From: Verrucomicrobiales bacterium
GTDB lineage: Bacteria; Verrucomicrobiota; Verrucomicrobiia; Limisphaerales; J093
Length of the DNA: 64,000 nt
NCBI GenBank assembly: GCA_024233305.1
Contig: JACKPV010000024.1
Span: 186,001 to 250,000 of the forward strand
Direction of reading: 5' to 3'
Position numbers and translations under genes: made by a program. Position 1 is the stretch's first letter; every line of letters begins with the position of its first letter. Under the pieces are notes generated by a model. The model made no database searches, was not told where the DNA came from, and saw nothing but the letters and a program-made list of their open reading frames with translations. Below are positions 8,184-16,311 of this stretch, in pieces.

Positions 8184-8992
8184 GAATCCAGTCCTTACGT
8201 TGCCAAGCCGGTCCATCCGGCCGGGCCGCACCCAGTTTAGTCCCCCTTGCGCCCCCGGCAACTGTGCGTCGGACAGCACAGCCGCAGGGGCTTGCGGCCG
8301 CGACCAGCGGGCGTTCTCACCGTCCGCCCGGCCCGCCTGTCCGCTCCCCTCCCCACCCGCCACCGTTGCCGGACCCGGTGAAAGCCACGCCCGCTTCCCG
8401 TCGCGCTACCGGCTTCGCGGAACGCCCGAAAGGTCGAAACCGGCCCGACCGGCACATCGGGCTGTTCCGCCGGCAGCACCTTCTCCACCTGAGCCGTGAC
8501 CATTCAGAAACTCGTAGCCGCCGACGTGCAGTCGGCGCATGATTCAGTGGGGATACGGCCGCTTGCCGCCGGGTGTGACGACTCACCAAAGCGGGACCGC
8601 CAACCGGAGTCAGCGGGACCGCGTAAGCCCTTGGATTTCAGCGCCGACTACACGTCGGCGGCTACCGCGGGTTGAATCAACACGGCTGAGGAGCCCTTCC
8701 CGGTCCCGCCCACGAGATGGCGCAATCCGCAGGCTTCGGTTCGGCAACAACCCACGGAATGAGCCGCGGGGCCGGGACCGGCAGGGGCGTCGTATCGGTC
8801 ACGATCCAGAGGGCTTCGAGTCTGGAATCGGCCAGGTCTTCCAACCGCTGGAAGGACGCTCCGAGCGGTCCCGCGCGATCCGGCTTTGCGACGGGCCTGA
8901 CGGATGCCAGCATGCGGCGGAAACTCACCGGCCCCGGCGCCGACGATCCAGGTTCGCCCCGGTCGGCCGGTGGCTTTGACCGATTCGACGCA
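8184..8992. other. Intergenic region with REP-like repeat, no convincing gene
   Basis: About 800 bases between the pseudopilin and the oxidoreductase-like gene. Open frames here are arginine- and proline-rich shadows. One minus-strand frame (8677-9021, 114 residues, containing LEALWIVTDTTPLPVP) looks slightly more protein-like and ends inside the repeat at 8490-8689; I could not assign it and would treat it at most as a gene remnant. The only clear content is the repeat, annotated separately. Confidence 0.5.
8490..8689 (+). repeat. REP/BIME-like intergenic repeat, copy A (complete)
   Basis: A 200-base element bounded by two 24-base inverted arms (8514-8537 and 8642-8665) that match at 23 of 24 positions. 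Each arm begins, in its own orientation, with GTAG followed by an imperfect palindrome: CGCCGAC and GTCGGCG flank a 5-base loop. This is the layout of GTAG-headed REP sequences served by Y1-type RAYT transposases, although no such transposase lies in the window. Outer ends read TGAGCCGTG on the left and its near-complement on the right. Related copies occur at 11487-11633 (inverted, partial) and 25118-25320. Confidence 0.8.
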
Positions 8993-10213
8993 ATGCCGGA
9001 CTCAATCCGATCCATCGCCATTGCCGGCGCCTGGGGCTACATCGGCCGGAAGCTGGTGGATGCCGGTCTGCGAGCCGGGCTCGAGGTCCACGTGCTGGAT
9101 CCGGGCCCGGTTCCGCCCGATTTCGATCCGGGACGCGTGCATCGCGTGGACGACGCCGACCGGTTCTACGCGCTCGAGGCCGACCTGTTCCATCTCGCCC
9201 TGCATCCCGAGGCGCGGAAGCCGGGACTGACCCGCTTGCTGGCGCGCACCCGCTCCGAAGCGCTTTGGATCCTCAACGAGAAGCCAATGGTCGCCCCGGA
9301 AGAAGCCGGTGAAGCGGGGGCGTTGGTCGAGGCGGTGGATCGCAGTCGGGCGGTCATGCTCTTCGATTTCCCCGAACTGTTCGATCCCCTCACCCACCGG
9401 ATCATCGACCACTTGTCGGGCTTTCGCGAAGTGGTGCTCACGTCCATCGAGGTCGAACGGAGCAAGGACCGGGAGGACCCCGACCTGGCGCGCAACTTCA
9501 AGCGCATGCTTCCGATCCAGTTCCAGGAATCCGTCCACTGCCTGGCGTTCGTCCTCTTCGTGCTCGCCTCGTTGCGCAAAACCGCCCCCCACCGGCGCGA
9601 CCTCCCCGCACGGAAGCCGTCCGCCGGCATTCCGGACGAGCCCGGCGAACCCGCGTTGATCCAGTGCCTCGAAAGCGTCCTCGCCGGCGGCCTCCAGGTG
9701 TCGGCGGAATCGCAGCCTTACGATCCCCCAAATCCCGACGACTACCCGCATATCGTCGACGGACGATGCGATTACCGGCTCACGCTGGGCCGGCTGTCCG
9801 TCGCCGGGCGCACCAATTTCAAGCGGGGCGCCCCGTGGTCGAAACGGCGCCTCCTCCGGGGGACCGCCGATGGCCGGCCGCTGACCATCGAGGCGGATTA
9901 TCTCGAAGGGGGAAAGTGGCTGCGCATCGACGGGATCGATCAAGCGTGGGACCGGGACGCCGACTCCTACGCCGCCATTCTTGCGACGATCGCCCGCTGG
10001 CGGCAGCAGGTCTCCCGCGAGACCCTCCTGACCGGCATCCACCCGAATCCGAGGCTCGCCCGGCTGGCGTTGCAGTTGAGCGGCGCTCTGTGGCGCAGCA
10101 GCCGTGAACGAAGGTCCGTGGAGATCCCGAACCTCGAAGCACTGCAGCGCTTCGCCAGTGGATTCCGCGAAGCACGCCCACAGCTGCCGAAATACCCGGA
10201 CCGCGCCCGCTGA
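8993..10213 (+). CDS. Gfo/Idh/MocA-like NAD-binding oxidoreductase (divergent)
   Basis: Cytoplasmic Rossmann-fold protein of unknown reaction. The start at 8993 is chosen because a nucleotide-binding strand-loop follows at once (SIAIAGAWGYIGRKL), whereas the longer frame from 8717 is not protein-like. WILNEKPMV near residue 96 resembles the EKP motif of Gfo/Idh/MocA sugar dehydrogenases, which binds the nicotinamide and substrate. The rest is weakly similar: a WRQQV-containing helical tail and no clear catalytic His-Asp pair. Length of 406 residues fits the superfamily. The GHMP kinase follows 37 bases downstream on the same strand, so a joint role in converting a sugar or sugar acid is plausible. 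Substrate unknown. Confidence 0.6.
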   Translation: MPDSIRSIAIAGAWGYIGRKLVDAGLRAGLEVHVLDPGPVPPDFDPGRVHRVDDADRFYALEADLFHLALHPEARKPGLTRLLARTRSEALWILNEKPMVAPEEAGEAGALVEAVDRSRAVMLFDFPELFDPLTHRIIDHLSGFREVVLTSIEVERSKDREDPDLARNFKRMLPIQFQESVHCLAFVLFVLASLRKTAPHRRDLPARKPSAGIPDEPGEPALIQCLESVLAGGLQVSAESQPYDPPNPDDYPHIVDGRCDYRLTLGRLSVAGRTNFKRGAPWSKRRLLRGTADGRPLTIEADYLEGGKWLRIDGIDQAWDRDADSYAAILATIARWRQQVSRETLLTGIHPNPRLARLALQLSGALWRSSRERRSVEIPNLEALQRFASGFREARPQLPKYPDRAR

Positions 10214-10250
10214 CCCGCGCCCGTTGCCATCACCCCCCCGGAGCCGACCG

Positions 10251-11489
10251 ATGCCTGAGTCCCGATCCCCGACCTTCGCCGACCTCGACCGCGAACTGGC
10301 CCGCCTGTGCGGCGTGACGCCCGCTCCCGTGCAGCATGTGTTCGCGCCGTATCGGATCTGCCCGCTGGGCGCGCATATCGACCATCAACTCGGCCCCGTG
10401 ACCGCGATGGCCATCGACCGCGGCGTGAGTCTGGCCTTCGTGGCGATTCCGGAACGCGAGGTCCGGTTGCGAAGCCGGGAGTTCGACGGCGAGGTCCGCT
10501 TCCCGATAACCGCGCCGGGGCCGCCCCGCCCGGGGGATTGGGGCAACTACGCCCGCGGCGCGGTACAGGCGCTCACCCGGGCCGGACACCGCCTCGAACG
10601 GGGCCTGGCGGGCGTCATCTCCGGCCCCTGGAGCGAAGGCGGGCTGAGTTCCTCGGCGGCCGTCGGCATCGCCTGTCTGCTGGCCTTGGAAGCCGTGAAC
10701 CGCCTCGCGATCAGCCCGGTCGAGAACGTGCGGTTGGACCAGGCGATCGAGAACGGCTATCTGGGACTGCGCAACGGAATCCTCGACCAATCGGGAATCC
10801 TGCTCTCGCGCCGCGATCACCTCACCCTGATCGAGTGCGCTACCGGAAACCACGAACTGACCCCCGCCCCGCCCACCATGCCCCCCTGGACGATTCTGCT
10901 GGCGTTCTCCGGTCTGCGCCGCGCCCTGGTCGGTACCGATTACAACCGGCGTGTGGGCGAGTGCGCAACCGCCGCTGAAATCCTGCTCACGGCGGCCGGA
11001 CGCCCCAGGCCAAACGCCCGCCTGGGCGACGTCCCGGAAGCGGATTACGACCGCCACAAGCACCGTCTCCCTGCCGCTCTCGCGCGTCGGGCCGCTCACT
11101 TCTTCTCCGAATGCGACCGTGTGCGCCGGGGCGTCCACGCCTGGCGCACCGGAGACCTGGCGAAATTCGGCCGGTTGATGACCGCCTCCGGCGAAAGCTC
11201 GATCCACAATTACGAATGCGGCAGCCCCCCGCTGATCGACTTGTTCCGCCTTCTGGCCGGCTGCGAGGGAGTCTACGGAACGCGGTTCAGCGGCGCCGGT
11301 TTCCGCGGCTGTTGCGTGGCCCTGGTCGACCCGGCACGGGCCGACGATGTGGAAGAAGCCGTCCGGCGGGAATACCACCGGCTTCATCCGGAACTGGCAA
11401 CGAACGCCCCGATCGTGCGCTGCAATTCCGCGGATGCCGCCCGCCGGCCAACCGGCGCCTCCGAAGCCGGCCCGCCCCAAAGCACCTGA
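10251..11489 (+). CDS. GHMP-family sugar kinase (galactokinase/galacturonokinase-like)
   Basis: Phosphorylates a sugar or sugar acid at C1 using ATP, in the cytoplasm. The galactokinase-type signature is APYRICPLGAHIDHQ near residue 28; the CPLGAHIDHQ form is closer to galacturonokinases than to bacterial GalK. The ATP-binding GLSSSAAVGIA lies near residue 130, and the third GHMP motif is GTRFSGAGFRGCCV near residue 343. Length is 412 residues. The start at 10251 gives the usual short lead into the signature; the frame upstream overlaps the preceding gene. It probably forms an operon with the upstream oxidoreductase-like gene. A role in galacturonate or galactose salvage from pectin-like polymers is inference. 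Its TGA stop forms the first bases of repeat copy B. Confidence 0.82.
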   Translation: MPESRSPTFADLDRELARLCGVTPAPVQHVFAPYRICPLGAHIDHQLGPVTAMAIDRGVSLAFVAIPEREVRLRSREFDGEVRFPITAPGPPRPGDWGNYARGAVQALTRAGHRLERGLAGVISGPWSEGGLSSSAAVGIACLLALEAVNRLAISPVENVRLDQAIENGYLGLRNGILDQSGILLSRRDHLTLIECATGNHELTPAPPTMPPWTILLAFSGLRRALVGTDYNRRVGECATAAEILLTAAGRPRPNARLGDVPEADYDRHKHRLPAALARRAAHFFSECDRVRRGVHAWRTGDLAKFGRLMTASGESSIHNYECGSPPLIDLFRLLAGCEGVYGTRFSGAGFRGCCVALVDPARADDVEEAVRREYHRLHPELATNAPIVRCNSADAARRPTGASEAGPPQST

Positions 11490-11633
11490 GCCGTGTCGAT
11501 TCAACCCGCGGTAGCCGCCGACGTGTAGTCGGCGGTGAAATCCAAGGGCTTACGCGGTCCCGCCGTTTCCAACTGGCGGTCCCGTTTTGGTGAATCGTCA
11601 CGCCCGGCGGCAGACGTCCGTATCCCCGCTGAA
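11487..11633 (-). repeat. REP/BIME-like intergenic repeat, copy B (inverted, partial)
   Basis: Matches the right and central parts of copy A (8490-8689) in reverse orientation: GTAG head with palindrome at 11511-11534, then the shared segments AAATCCAAGGGCTTACGCGG and GTATCCCC. The second arm is missing; similarity stops near 11633. The outer end TGAGCCGTGT starts exactly on the stop codon of the sugar kinase gene. Confidence 0.78.
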
Positions 11634-11950
11634 GCCCGCCGCCAACCGCTCCGATCCCCCAGACGACCGCGCCTCGCGTCGGAGGAGAGAATGAGTCGGC
11701 TTACCGACATGATGTGCGCGATGTCGCATGTCTTATGACCGCCTGAATCACCAATGATAATTTTTTGATAAAGTTGAATCCCATTGACGTGAGTTATTCT
11801 AACAACTAAAACGCCCCCTGTCGCCATGCACGAACGACGACCATTGCGGTTGCGGCGGAATCGGGCTCCGACGGGAAGGCTCCCGGCGGGCGGGCCGGGA
11901 CCGGCGCGGGGGATTGACCTCAGCGGGCGACAACCACCGAACCTCCTGCT
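11490..11950. other. Intergenic region upstream of the decaheme cytochrome
   Basis: After repeat copy B, the sequence turns AT-rich at about 11730-11812, unlike the rest of the window, with runs such as ATAATTTTTTGATAAAG and a TTGACG at 11784-11789. This would suit a promoter region for the cytochrome gene at 11951, but I cannot place a convincing -10 box. No gene is seen. Confidence 0.4.
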
Positions 11951-14278
11951 ATGAAACGAACATCCTTGCTTCCAGGGATCGCCGTTGGCGCACTGCTCGC
12001 GTCGACGGGCTGGATCCAAACTCCCACAACCCGGGCCGCCGTGCCCTGGGGTCCGGACAAGCCGCTCGAGATCGTCAGTTCCTCGAAGCCCGCGGGCGGC
12101 AGCATGCAGATCCTCTTCCATGGTTCGGGAGGCCCCTTCCGGATCGAGCGCCGGGACGCCGTCAGCGCCACCGCGCCCTGGTATGACATGCTGGATGCCC
12201 GCGTGGTGGAACTCGAACCGGGCGTCTACAGCGCCTATCTGCCCATCGGCCCGGACGATTTCGCCTTCTACCGGGTGGTCAACGAAAACGAAGTGATCGC
12301 CGAACTGAAGGGCTGGACGGTCCGCTTGTCCGTGTCCACGCCCGCCAACGGCACCCACTTCGTCGCCGGCGAGCAACCCGTGGTCACCGTGGACATCCTG
12401 GACGTTTACGGCCAGGGCATCGGGCAGGACGAACTCTCGACATTGAGCCTTTACATGCACGGCCCCCAGAGCCCGCTGCTGACGGTCACTCCGTTGAAGC
12501 TCCTCAATGCGACCGGCGACCGCACCCAGACGCCGCACCATTACATTGATCTCAAGACCAACCCGGACGTGCAGGTATCGGGCCATCAGTTGACCTACAC
12601 CCTGCAACCGGTCAGCGACGAGGCGCCGGGAACCTACATCGTCAGCCTGCGGGCCGGCCTCGGCGTCGACGCGATGCAGCAGATCATGAAATTCGCCTCC
12701 GTCCAAATCGGGACTGCCACCCCCGAGACCGGGGTGTTCACCAATGACAAGTGCGCGTCCTGCCACGAAGGCACGGTCAGCGGGAAGATGTACCTCCATC
12801 ACGTCGATCCGGGCCGGAGCCCGACCGGCAGCTGGTCGCTTGATTTCGATCCGGCGCAGGGCTGCAGCGCCTGCCACAACAACGACGGTTACGCCGCCCT
12901 GCGCGATGCCGCGGGTGAGCGCGTGCCGGATCAGTTGGTGCGCCGCGTGCATGGCCTGCACCTGGGCGAAGGGCTGAAACTCCCCTTCAACCGTGAAAAC
13001 GCCTTCGCGGATTACGTCCCGGTGGTGTTCCCCGCCGACGTGCGCAACTGCACCACCTGTCACGCGGACGACCGCTGGAAGACCAATCCCTCGCGGCTCG
13101 CGTGCGGCACCTGCCACGACAACGTGTGGTTTGGAATCGAGGATACCCCGGAAGGGATGGAGGAGCACTCGGGCGGCCCGTGGTCGAACGACAACCTCTG
13201 CAAGGGATGCCACAACGCATCGAAGGTCGAGGAATACCACCTGGTCGAACCGCCCGCCTTCCTTTACGGCGTGAGTGTGGCCATGACGCCGCCGGCCAAC
13301 GGGGAGTTCTACGTGGCGGGCGAGACGCCCAAGGCCATGCTCCAGGTCATCGACCTGGCGACCGGCAACCCGATCGACCCGGCGAGCATCGTCGAACCCG
13401 TCGACAACGCGAACCGGCAGCCGCACGAATGGCGTGACGCCCGGTTCTTTGTCTCCGGACCGCGGGCCATGACGGTTCCCGTGCTGACTACGGTGGCCGC
13501 CAACCCGAGCCCGGACAGCACTTACCTCTACAACGATCTGCGCGTCCGCCAGGATTCGGCGAATGAAGATCCCGCGGCGACCCGCACGTCCGACACCATC
13601 GAGTACCAGCTGGGTGACGTGGCGGATCTGGCGCCGGGCACCTACACCGCCTACTTCGAGGTTCGCCCCGCCAACGGCCTCGGCGGTCATGGTTACATCA
13701 ACTTCCAGGTTGGCACGGCCACGGCCGAGCGGGAGATCACCGCGGCGGCCAGTTGCATCTCCTGTCACGGGGCAACGACGATGCACTCCCGCGCCGCGCT
13801 CTTCGAGCCCGACATCTGCAAGAACTGCCACGATTATCAGCACCAGATGCCGGACAAGACCGGCTGGGATGACCGCAACTACGGCTTCGGCGTGTCGCCC
13901 CTGTCGTGGCGTGTCCATGGCCTGCACTACGGCAACTACCTCGACAAACCGGAAGTGGCCGGTGAGGACTTCGCCCAGGTGATCTTCCCGCAGGACGTGC
14001 GTAACTGCACGAAATGCCACTCGGACTCCTCGACCTGGGATACCAAAGCCTCGCGCATGGCCTGTCTGGCCTGCCACGACAGCGACGACGCCGCCTTCCA
14101 CGGCATCCTGATGACGTTCGATCCCACCCCGACCGATCCCTGGAGCGGCGACGAGTGGGAGACCTGCACCGTCTGCCACGGCAGCGGCAGCGACCTGAGC
14201 CCGAGCAAAGTCCACGCCATTTCCAACCCGTACGTTCCGCCGTATCCGCGCGAGCTTCGGGAACTGGTGGAGGAATAG
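11951..14278 (+). CDS. Decaheme c-type cytochrome, OmcA/MtrC family
   Basis: Exported multiheme electron carrier. A signal peptide (residues 1-30, ending TTRAA) has no lipobox, unlike Shewanella MtrC and OmcA. Ten CxxCH heme sites are visible in two groups of five, with Cys at 268, 305, 367, 385, 417 and at 602, 623, 686, 705, 739. The spacing is nearly the same in both groups (about 21-37, 62, 18, 33), and each group is preceded by a roughly 170-residue beta-rich region. This matches the beta-pentaheme-beta-pentaheme layout of OmcA/MtrC proteins, which carry electrons across the outer membrane to minerals or other acceptors. RRVHGLHLGE and WRVHGLHYGN may provide distal heme ligands. No porin or periplasmic decaheme partner is nearby. 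Length is 775 residues; a terminator follows. Confidence 0.93.
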   Translation: MKRTSLLPGIAVGALLASTGWIQTPTTRAAVPWGPDKPLEIVSSSKPAGGSMQILFHGSGGPFRIERRDAVSATAPWYDMLDARVVELEPGVYSAYLPIGPDDFAFYRVVNENEVIAELKGWTVRLSVSTPANGTHFVAGEQPVVTVDILDVYGQGIGQDELSTLSLYMHGPQSPLLTVTPLKLLNATGDRTQTPHHYIDLKTNPDVQVSGHQLTYTLQPVSDEAPGTYIVSLRAGLGVDAMQQIMKFASVQIGTATPETGVFTNDKCASCHEGTVSGKMYLHHVDPGRSPTGSWSLDFDPAQGCSACHNNDGYAALRDAAGERVPDQLVRRVHGLHLGEGLKLPFNRENAFADYVPVVFPADVRNCTTCHADDRWKTNPSRLACGTCHDNVWFGIEDTPEGMEEHSGGPWSNDNLCKGCHNASKVEEYHLVEPPAFLYGVSVAMTPPANGEFYVAGETPKAMLQVIDLATGNPIDPASIVEPVDNANRQPHEWRDARFFVSGPRAMTVPVLTTVAANPSPDSTYLYNDLRVRQDSANEDPAATRTSDTIEYQLGDVADLAPGTYTAYFEVRPANGLGGHGYINFQVGTATAEREITAAASCISCHGATTMHSRAALFEPDICKNCHDYQHQMPDKTGWDDRNYGFGVSPLSWRVHGLHYGNYLDKPEVAGEDFAQVIFPQDVRNCTKCHSDSSTWDTKASRMACLACHDSDDAAFHGILMTFDPTPTDPWSGDEWETCTVCHGSGSDLSPSKVHAISNPYVPPYPRELRELVEE

Positions 14279-14304
14279 CCAGAAGCACCTGATCGATCGA
14301 GCAC

Positions 14305-14350
14305 AACCGGCGGAGCGGCCAGCAGGGCCCTCCGCCGGTTCTTGTTTTTC
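14305..14350 (+). terminator. Rho-independent terminator of the decaheme cytochrome gene
   Basis: An 11-bp perfect stem (14305-14315 with 14330-14340) and 14-base loop, followed by CTTGTTTTTC. It begins 26 bases after the cytochrome stop. Confidence 0.85.
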
Positions 14351-14663
14351 GGCGTGGTCCACCGCCTCCCGACACCTTCTCATCAGTCCCCGCCACGGGC
14401 CACTTGTGCCGCTGCCAGGTTGTTCCCGGGCACGGCACCTTCCGCCTCTCGATCCGGCTCCCGATCACGGGGGACGTGACAATCCTCCAGCGAGGGCGCC
14501 AACCGGTCGCGGAAGGGGAGAGTCTCCCACCGGCACCCCGGCTCCCGCGAGAGGGAAGGACCGCGACAGCCTCAACGGTGAGCTTCTCACGGCCCACCTC
14601 CGGGCAGGACATCGCGGCTCGTGCCAGTGTCCGCAACCCCCGAACTCCGCAGCCGCACCGATG

Positions 14664-14691
14664 CTGACAATATTAACACAACTCTTAGACA
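14664..14691 (+). promoter_or_regulatory. Possible promoter of the fasciclin gene
   Basis: CTGACA (14664-14669) and TAGACA (14686-14691) are spaced by 16 bases in the only AT-rich stretch upstream of the gene. A second TTGACA at 14697-14702 has no good partner downstream. Both assignments are pattern matches only. Confidence 0.25.
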
Positions 14692-14754
14692 TAAATTTGA
14701 CAACAACTCGCGTTAGGTCACTTTGCGCTGACGAGCGGCAGAATAGGCCGCGAA

Positions 14755-15309
14755 ATGAAATTGAAGAGACAAACGAAAACCAAAGACATGAAAGCGACCA
14801 AGACGACCCTCGTGACCCTCCTGACCCTTGGACTGGCCCAGAGCAGCGTGCTGGCGGCAGACACTTGTTCAACCTCGCAAACCGGTTTCACCAAGGCTGA
14901 CCAGACCATCGTCGGCGTGGCGGCCTCCACCGGCACTTTCAACACCTTGGTGGCAGCGGTGAAGGCGGCGGACCTGGTCAACGTGCTGCAAAGTGACGGC
15001 CCTTTCACGGTGTTCGCGCCGACGGATGAAGCGTTCGCGAAACTGCCCGCGGGAACCGTGGAGACCCTCCTGCGCCCCGAGAACCGGGAGAAGCTGGTGG
15101 CGGTTCTCAAGTATCACGTCGTTCCCGGCAAAGTGACCTCAGCCGACGTCAAGCCGGGGAAGGCAAAGACCGCTCAGGGACAGGAACTGACGCTCGCCGT
15201 GGTGGACGGGAAGGTGAAGGTGGACCAAGCCACGGTGATCAAGGCGGATGTGGCGGCCAGCAACGGAGTGATTCACGTGATTGACCGCGTGGTTCTGCCC
15301 CGGTCTTGA
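14755..15309 (+). CDS. Exported fasciclin (FAS1) domain protein
   Basis: A single FAS1 domain, the fold used in cell-surface adhesion proteins. The first ATG at 14755 gives a basic 11-residue lead (KLKRQTKTKD); a second ATG at 14788 starts right at the signal peptide (KATKTTLVTLLTLGLAQSSVLA) and is an equally good choice. The mature domain shows the two conserved FAS1 boxes: GPFTVFAPTDEAFAKLPAG near residue 83 and the closing NGVIHVIDRVVLP. YHVVPGKV between them is also typical. Length of 184 residues means one domain with no anchor, so the protein is probably periplasmic or secreted. It is transcribed alone between two hairpins. Confidence 0.93.
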   Translation: MKLKRQTKTKDMKATKTTLVTLLTLGLAQSSVLAADTCSTSQTGFTKADQTIVGVAASTGTFNTLVAAVKAADLVNVLQSDGPFTVFAPTDEAFAKLPAGTVETLLRPENREKLVAVLKYHVVPGKVTSADVKPGKAKTAQGQELTLAVVDGKVKVDQATVIKADVAASNGVIHVIDRVVLPRS

Positions 15310-15333
15310 ACAAGCAGAAAGCCTCGCTATCAG

Positions 15334-15362
15334 ATCACGGCGGGATATCATCCCGCCGTGAT
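15334..15362 (+). terminator. Hairpin after the fasciclin gene, probable terminator
   Basis: A perfect 12-bp stem (15334-15345 with 15351-15362) and a 5-base loop, 24 bases past the fasciclin stop. It lacks a clear T-run (AGTCTGTAG follows), so termination may be weak, or the hairpin may protect the 3' end of the mRNA. Confidence 0.5.
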
Positions 15363-15433
15363 AGTCTGTAGTCTGCCATACGGGAACGCACCCTGAGTGT
15401 GGCGCCCCCGGGTGGAGACCTCGGGAATACCCA

Positions 15434-16036
15434 ATGATATCGGTCCACCCGCTCCTCGCCGCCAGGGCCATCCCGCCGGCGCTGACTCTCCTCATGGCAA
15501 CCATGCTGGCCGGACAAGCCGCAGACCGAACGCTGTTCGGGCTCGACAAAGTCACCAACCCCGCCTTCTGGACTGTGGTAAATGACGATGTCATGGGAGG
15601 CCTTTCAACCAGCCGGTTTGAGGCGCTGGCTTGCGGTGGTGCGATCTTCAAGGGCACCGTTCGTCGCGAGAACAACGGTGGTTTCGCATCGGTGCGAACC
15701 ACGCCGCTGGCGTCGGATCTCAGCAATCACGCCGCGTTTGTGATCCGGGTGCGCGGGGATGGAAAGCGCTACAAATTCACCGTGCGGACCGGCGCCGGAT
15801 TCGATGCGCCCCTCTACCAGTGCGCCTTCACAACCACCCTGGGCACATGGGAGGAGCATCGTCTCGAATTCAAGGACTTCGTGCCAACCTTTCGCGGAAG
15901 CGTTTTGAGGGGCGTTCCCCCGCTTGATCCGGGGACGGCGACTTCGGTGGGGTTTCTCATTTCAGACCAGCAATACGGACCGTTCCGACTGGAGCTGGCA
16001 TGGATGAAGATCTCCGCCGCGAAGAACGAACCGTGA
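15434..16036 (+). CDS. Exported CIA30-family protein
   Basis: Resembles the complex I intermediate-associated protein 30 family, a galactose-binding-like beta-sandwich. In bacteria its role is not settled. The hallmark segment is present: WTVVNDDVMGGLSTSRF near residue 45, then FKGTVRRENNGGFASVR. A hydrophobic N-terminus (AIPPALTLLMATMLAGQAA) suggests export, which would rule out a direct cytosolic role in complex I assembly. Length of 200 residues fits the family. The gene is monocistronic, 124 bases after the fasciclin gene, and convergent with the ubiD-family gene. Confidence 0.85.
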   Translation: MISVHPLLAARAIPPALTLLMATMLAGQAADRTLFGLDKVTNPAFWTVVNDDVMGGLSTSRFEALACGGAIFKGTVRRENNGGFASVRTTPLASDLSNHAAFVIRVRGDGKRYKFTVRTGAGFDAPLYQCAFTTTLGTWEEHRLEFKDFVPTFRGSVLRGVPPLDPGTATSVGFLISDQQYGPFRLELAWMKISAAKNEP

Positions 16037-16311
16037 AGGGGTGACGTGCGGGAGAGCACCGCCGCGGATCGCTGCAGAGACGAACGATCGGAAGCACCGC
16101 AGGAATCCCGCCGCGATAGGGAGTGCGTTCGAGGCCCACCGTTCAGCCCCGCTATCGCCCATGGCAATGCCCTTGCGCGGGGTTCAGCGCCCGCTTCTTC
16201 GCAGCATGCGTCGACCGCGCACCGGTTCCGATCGGGAAGCCGGTTTGCCTTCCGAGCCCGGGCCAGATCGGGCGAGTTCAGGGCGCGACAACCAACACCA
16301 GGGCCGGCGGT

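Larger units (their letters stand above)
14279..14754. other. Intergenic region between cytochrome and fasciclin gene
   Basis: Holds the cytochrome terminator at 14305-14350, then about 300 bases of GC-rich sequence without a convincing gene, then an AT-rich stretch (14664-14702) that is the likely promoter zone of the fasciclin gene. Confidence 0.5.

Noticed and set aside
8717..8992. N-terminal extension of the oxidoreductase-like gene
   Set aside because: The extra 92 residues are Ser/Arg/Gly-rich with no conserved features, while the Rossmann strand starts right after the Met at 8993.
11501..14383. A 960-residue open frame on the minus strand
   Set aside because: It is antisense to the decaheme cytochrome and rich in Val, Arg and Gly without motifs. 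The ten ordered CxxCH sites on the other strand settle which frame is real.
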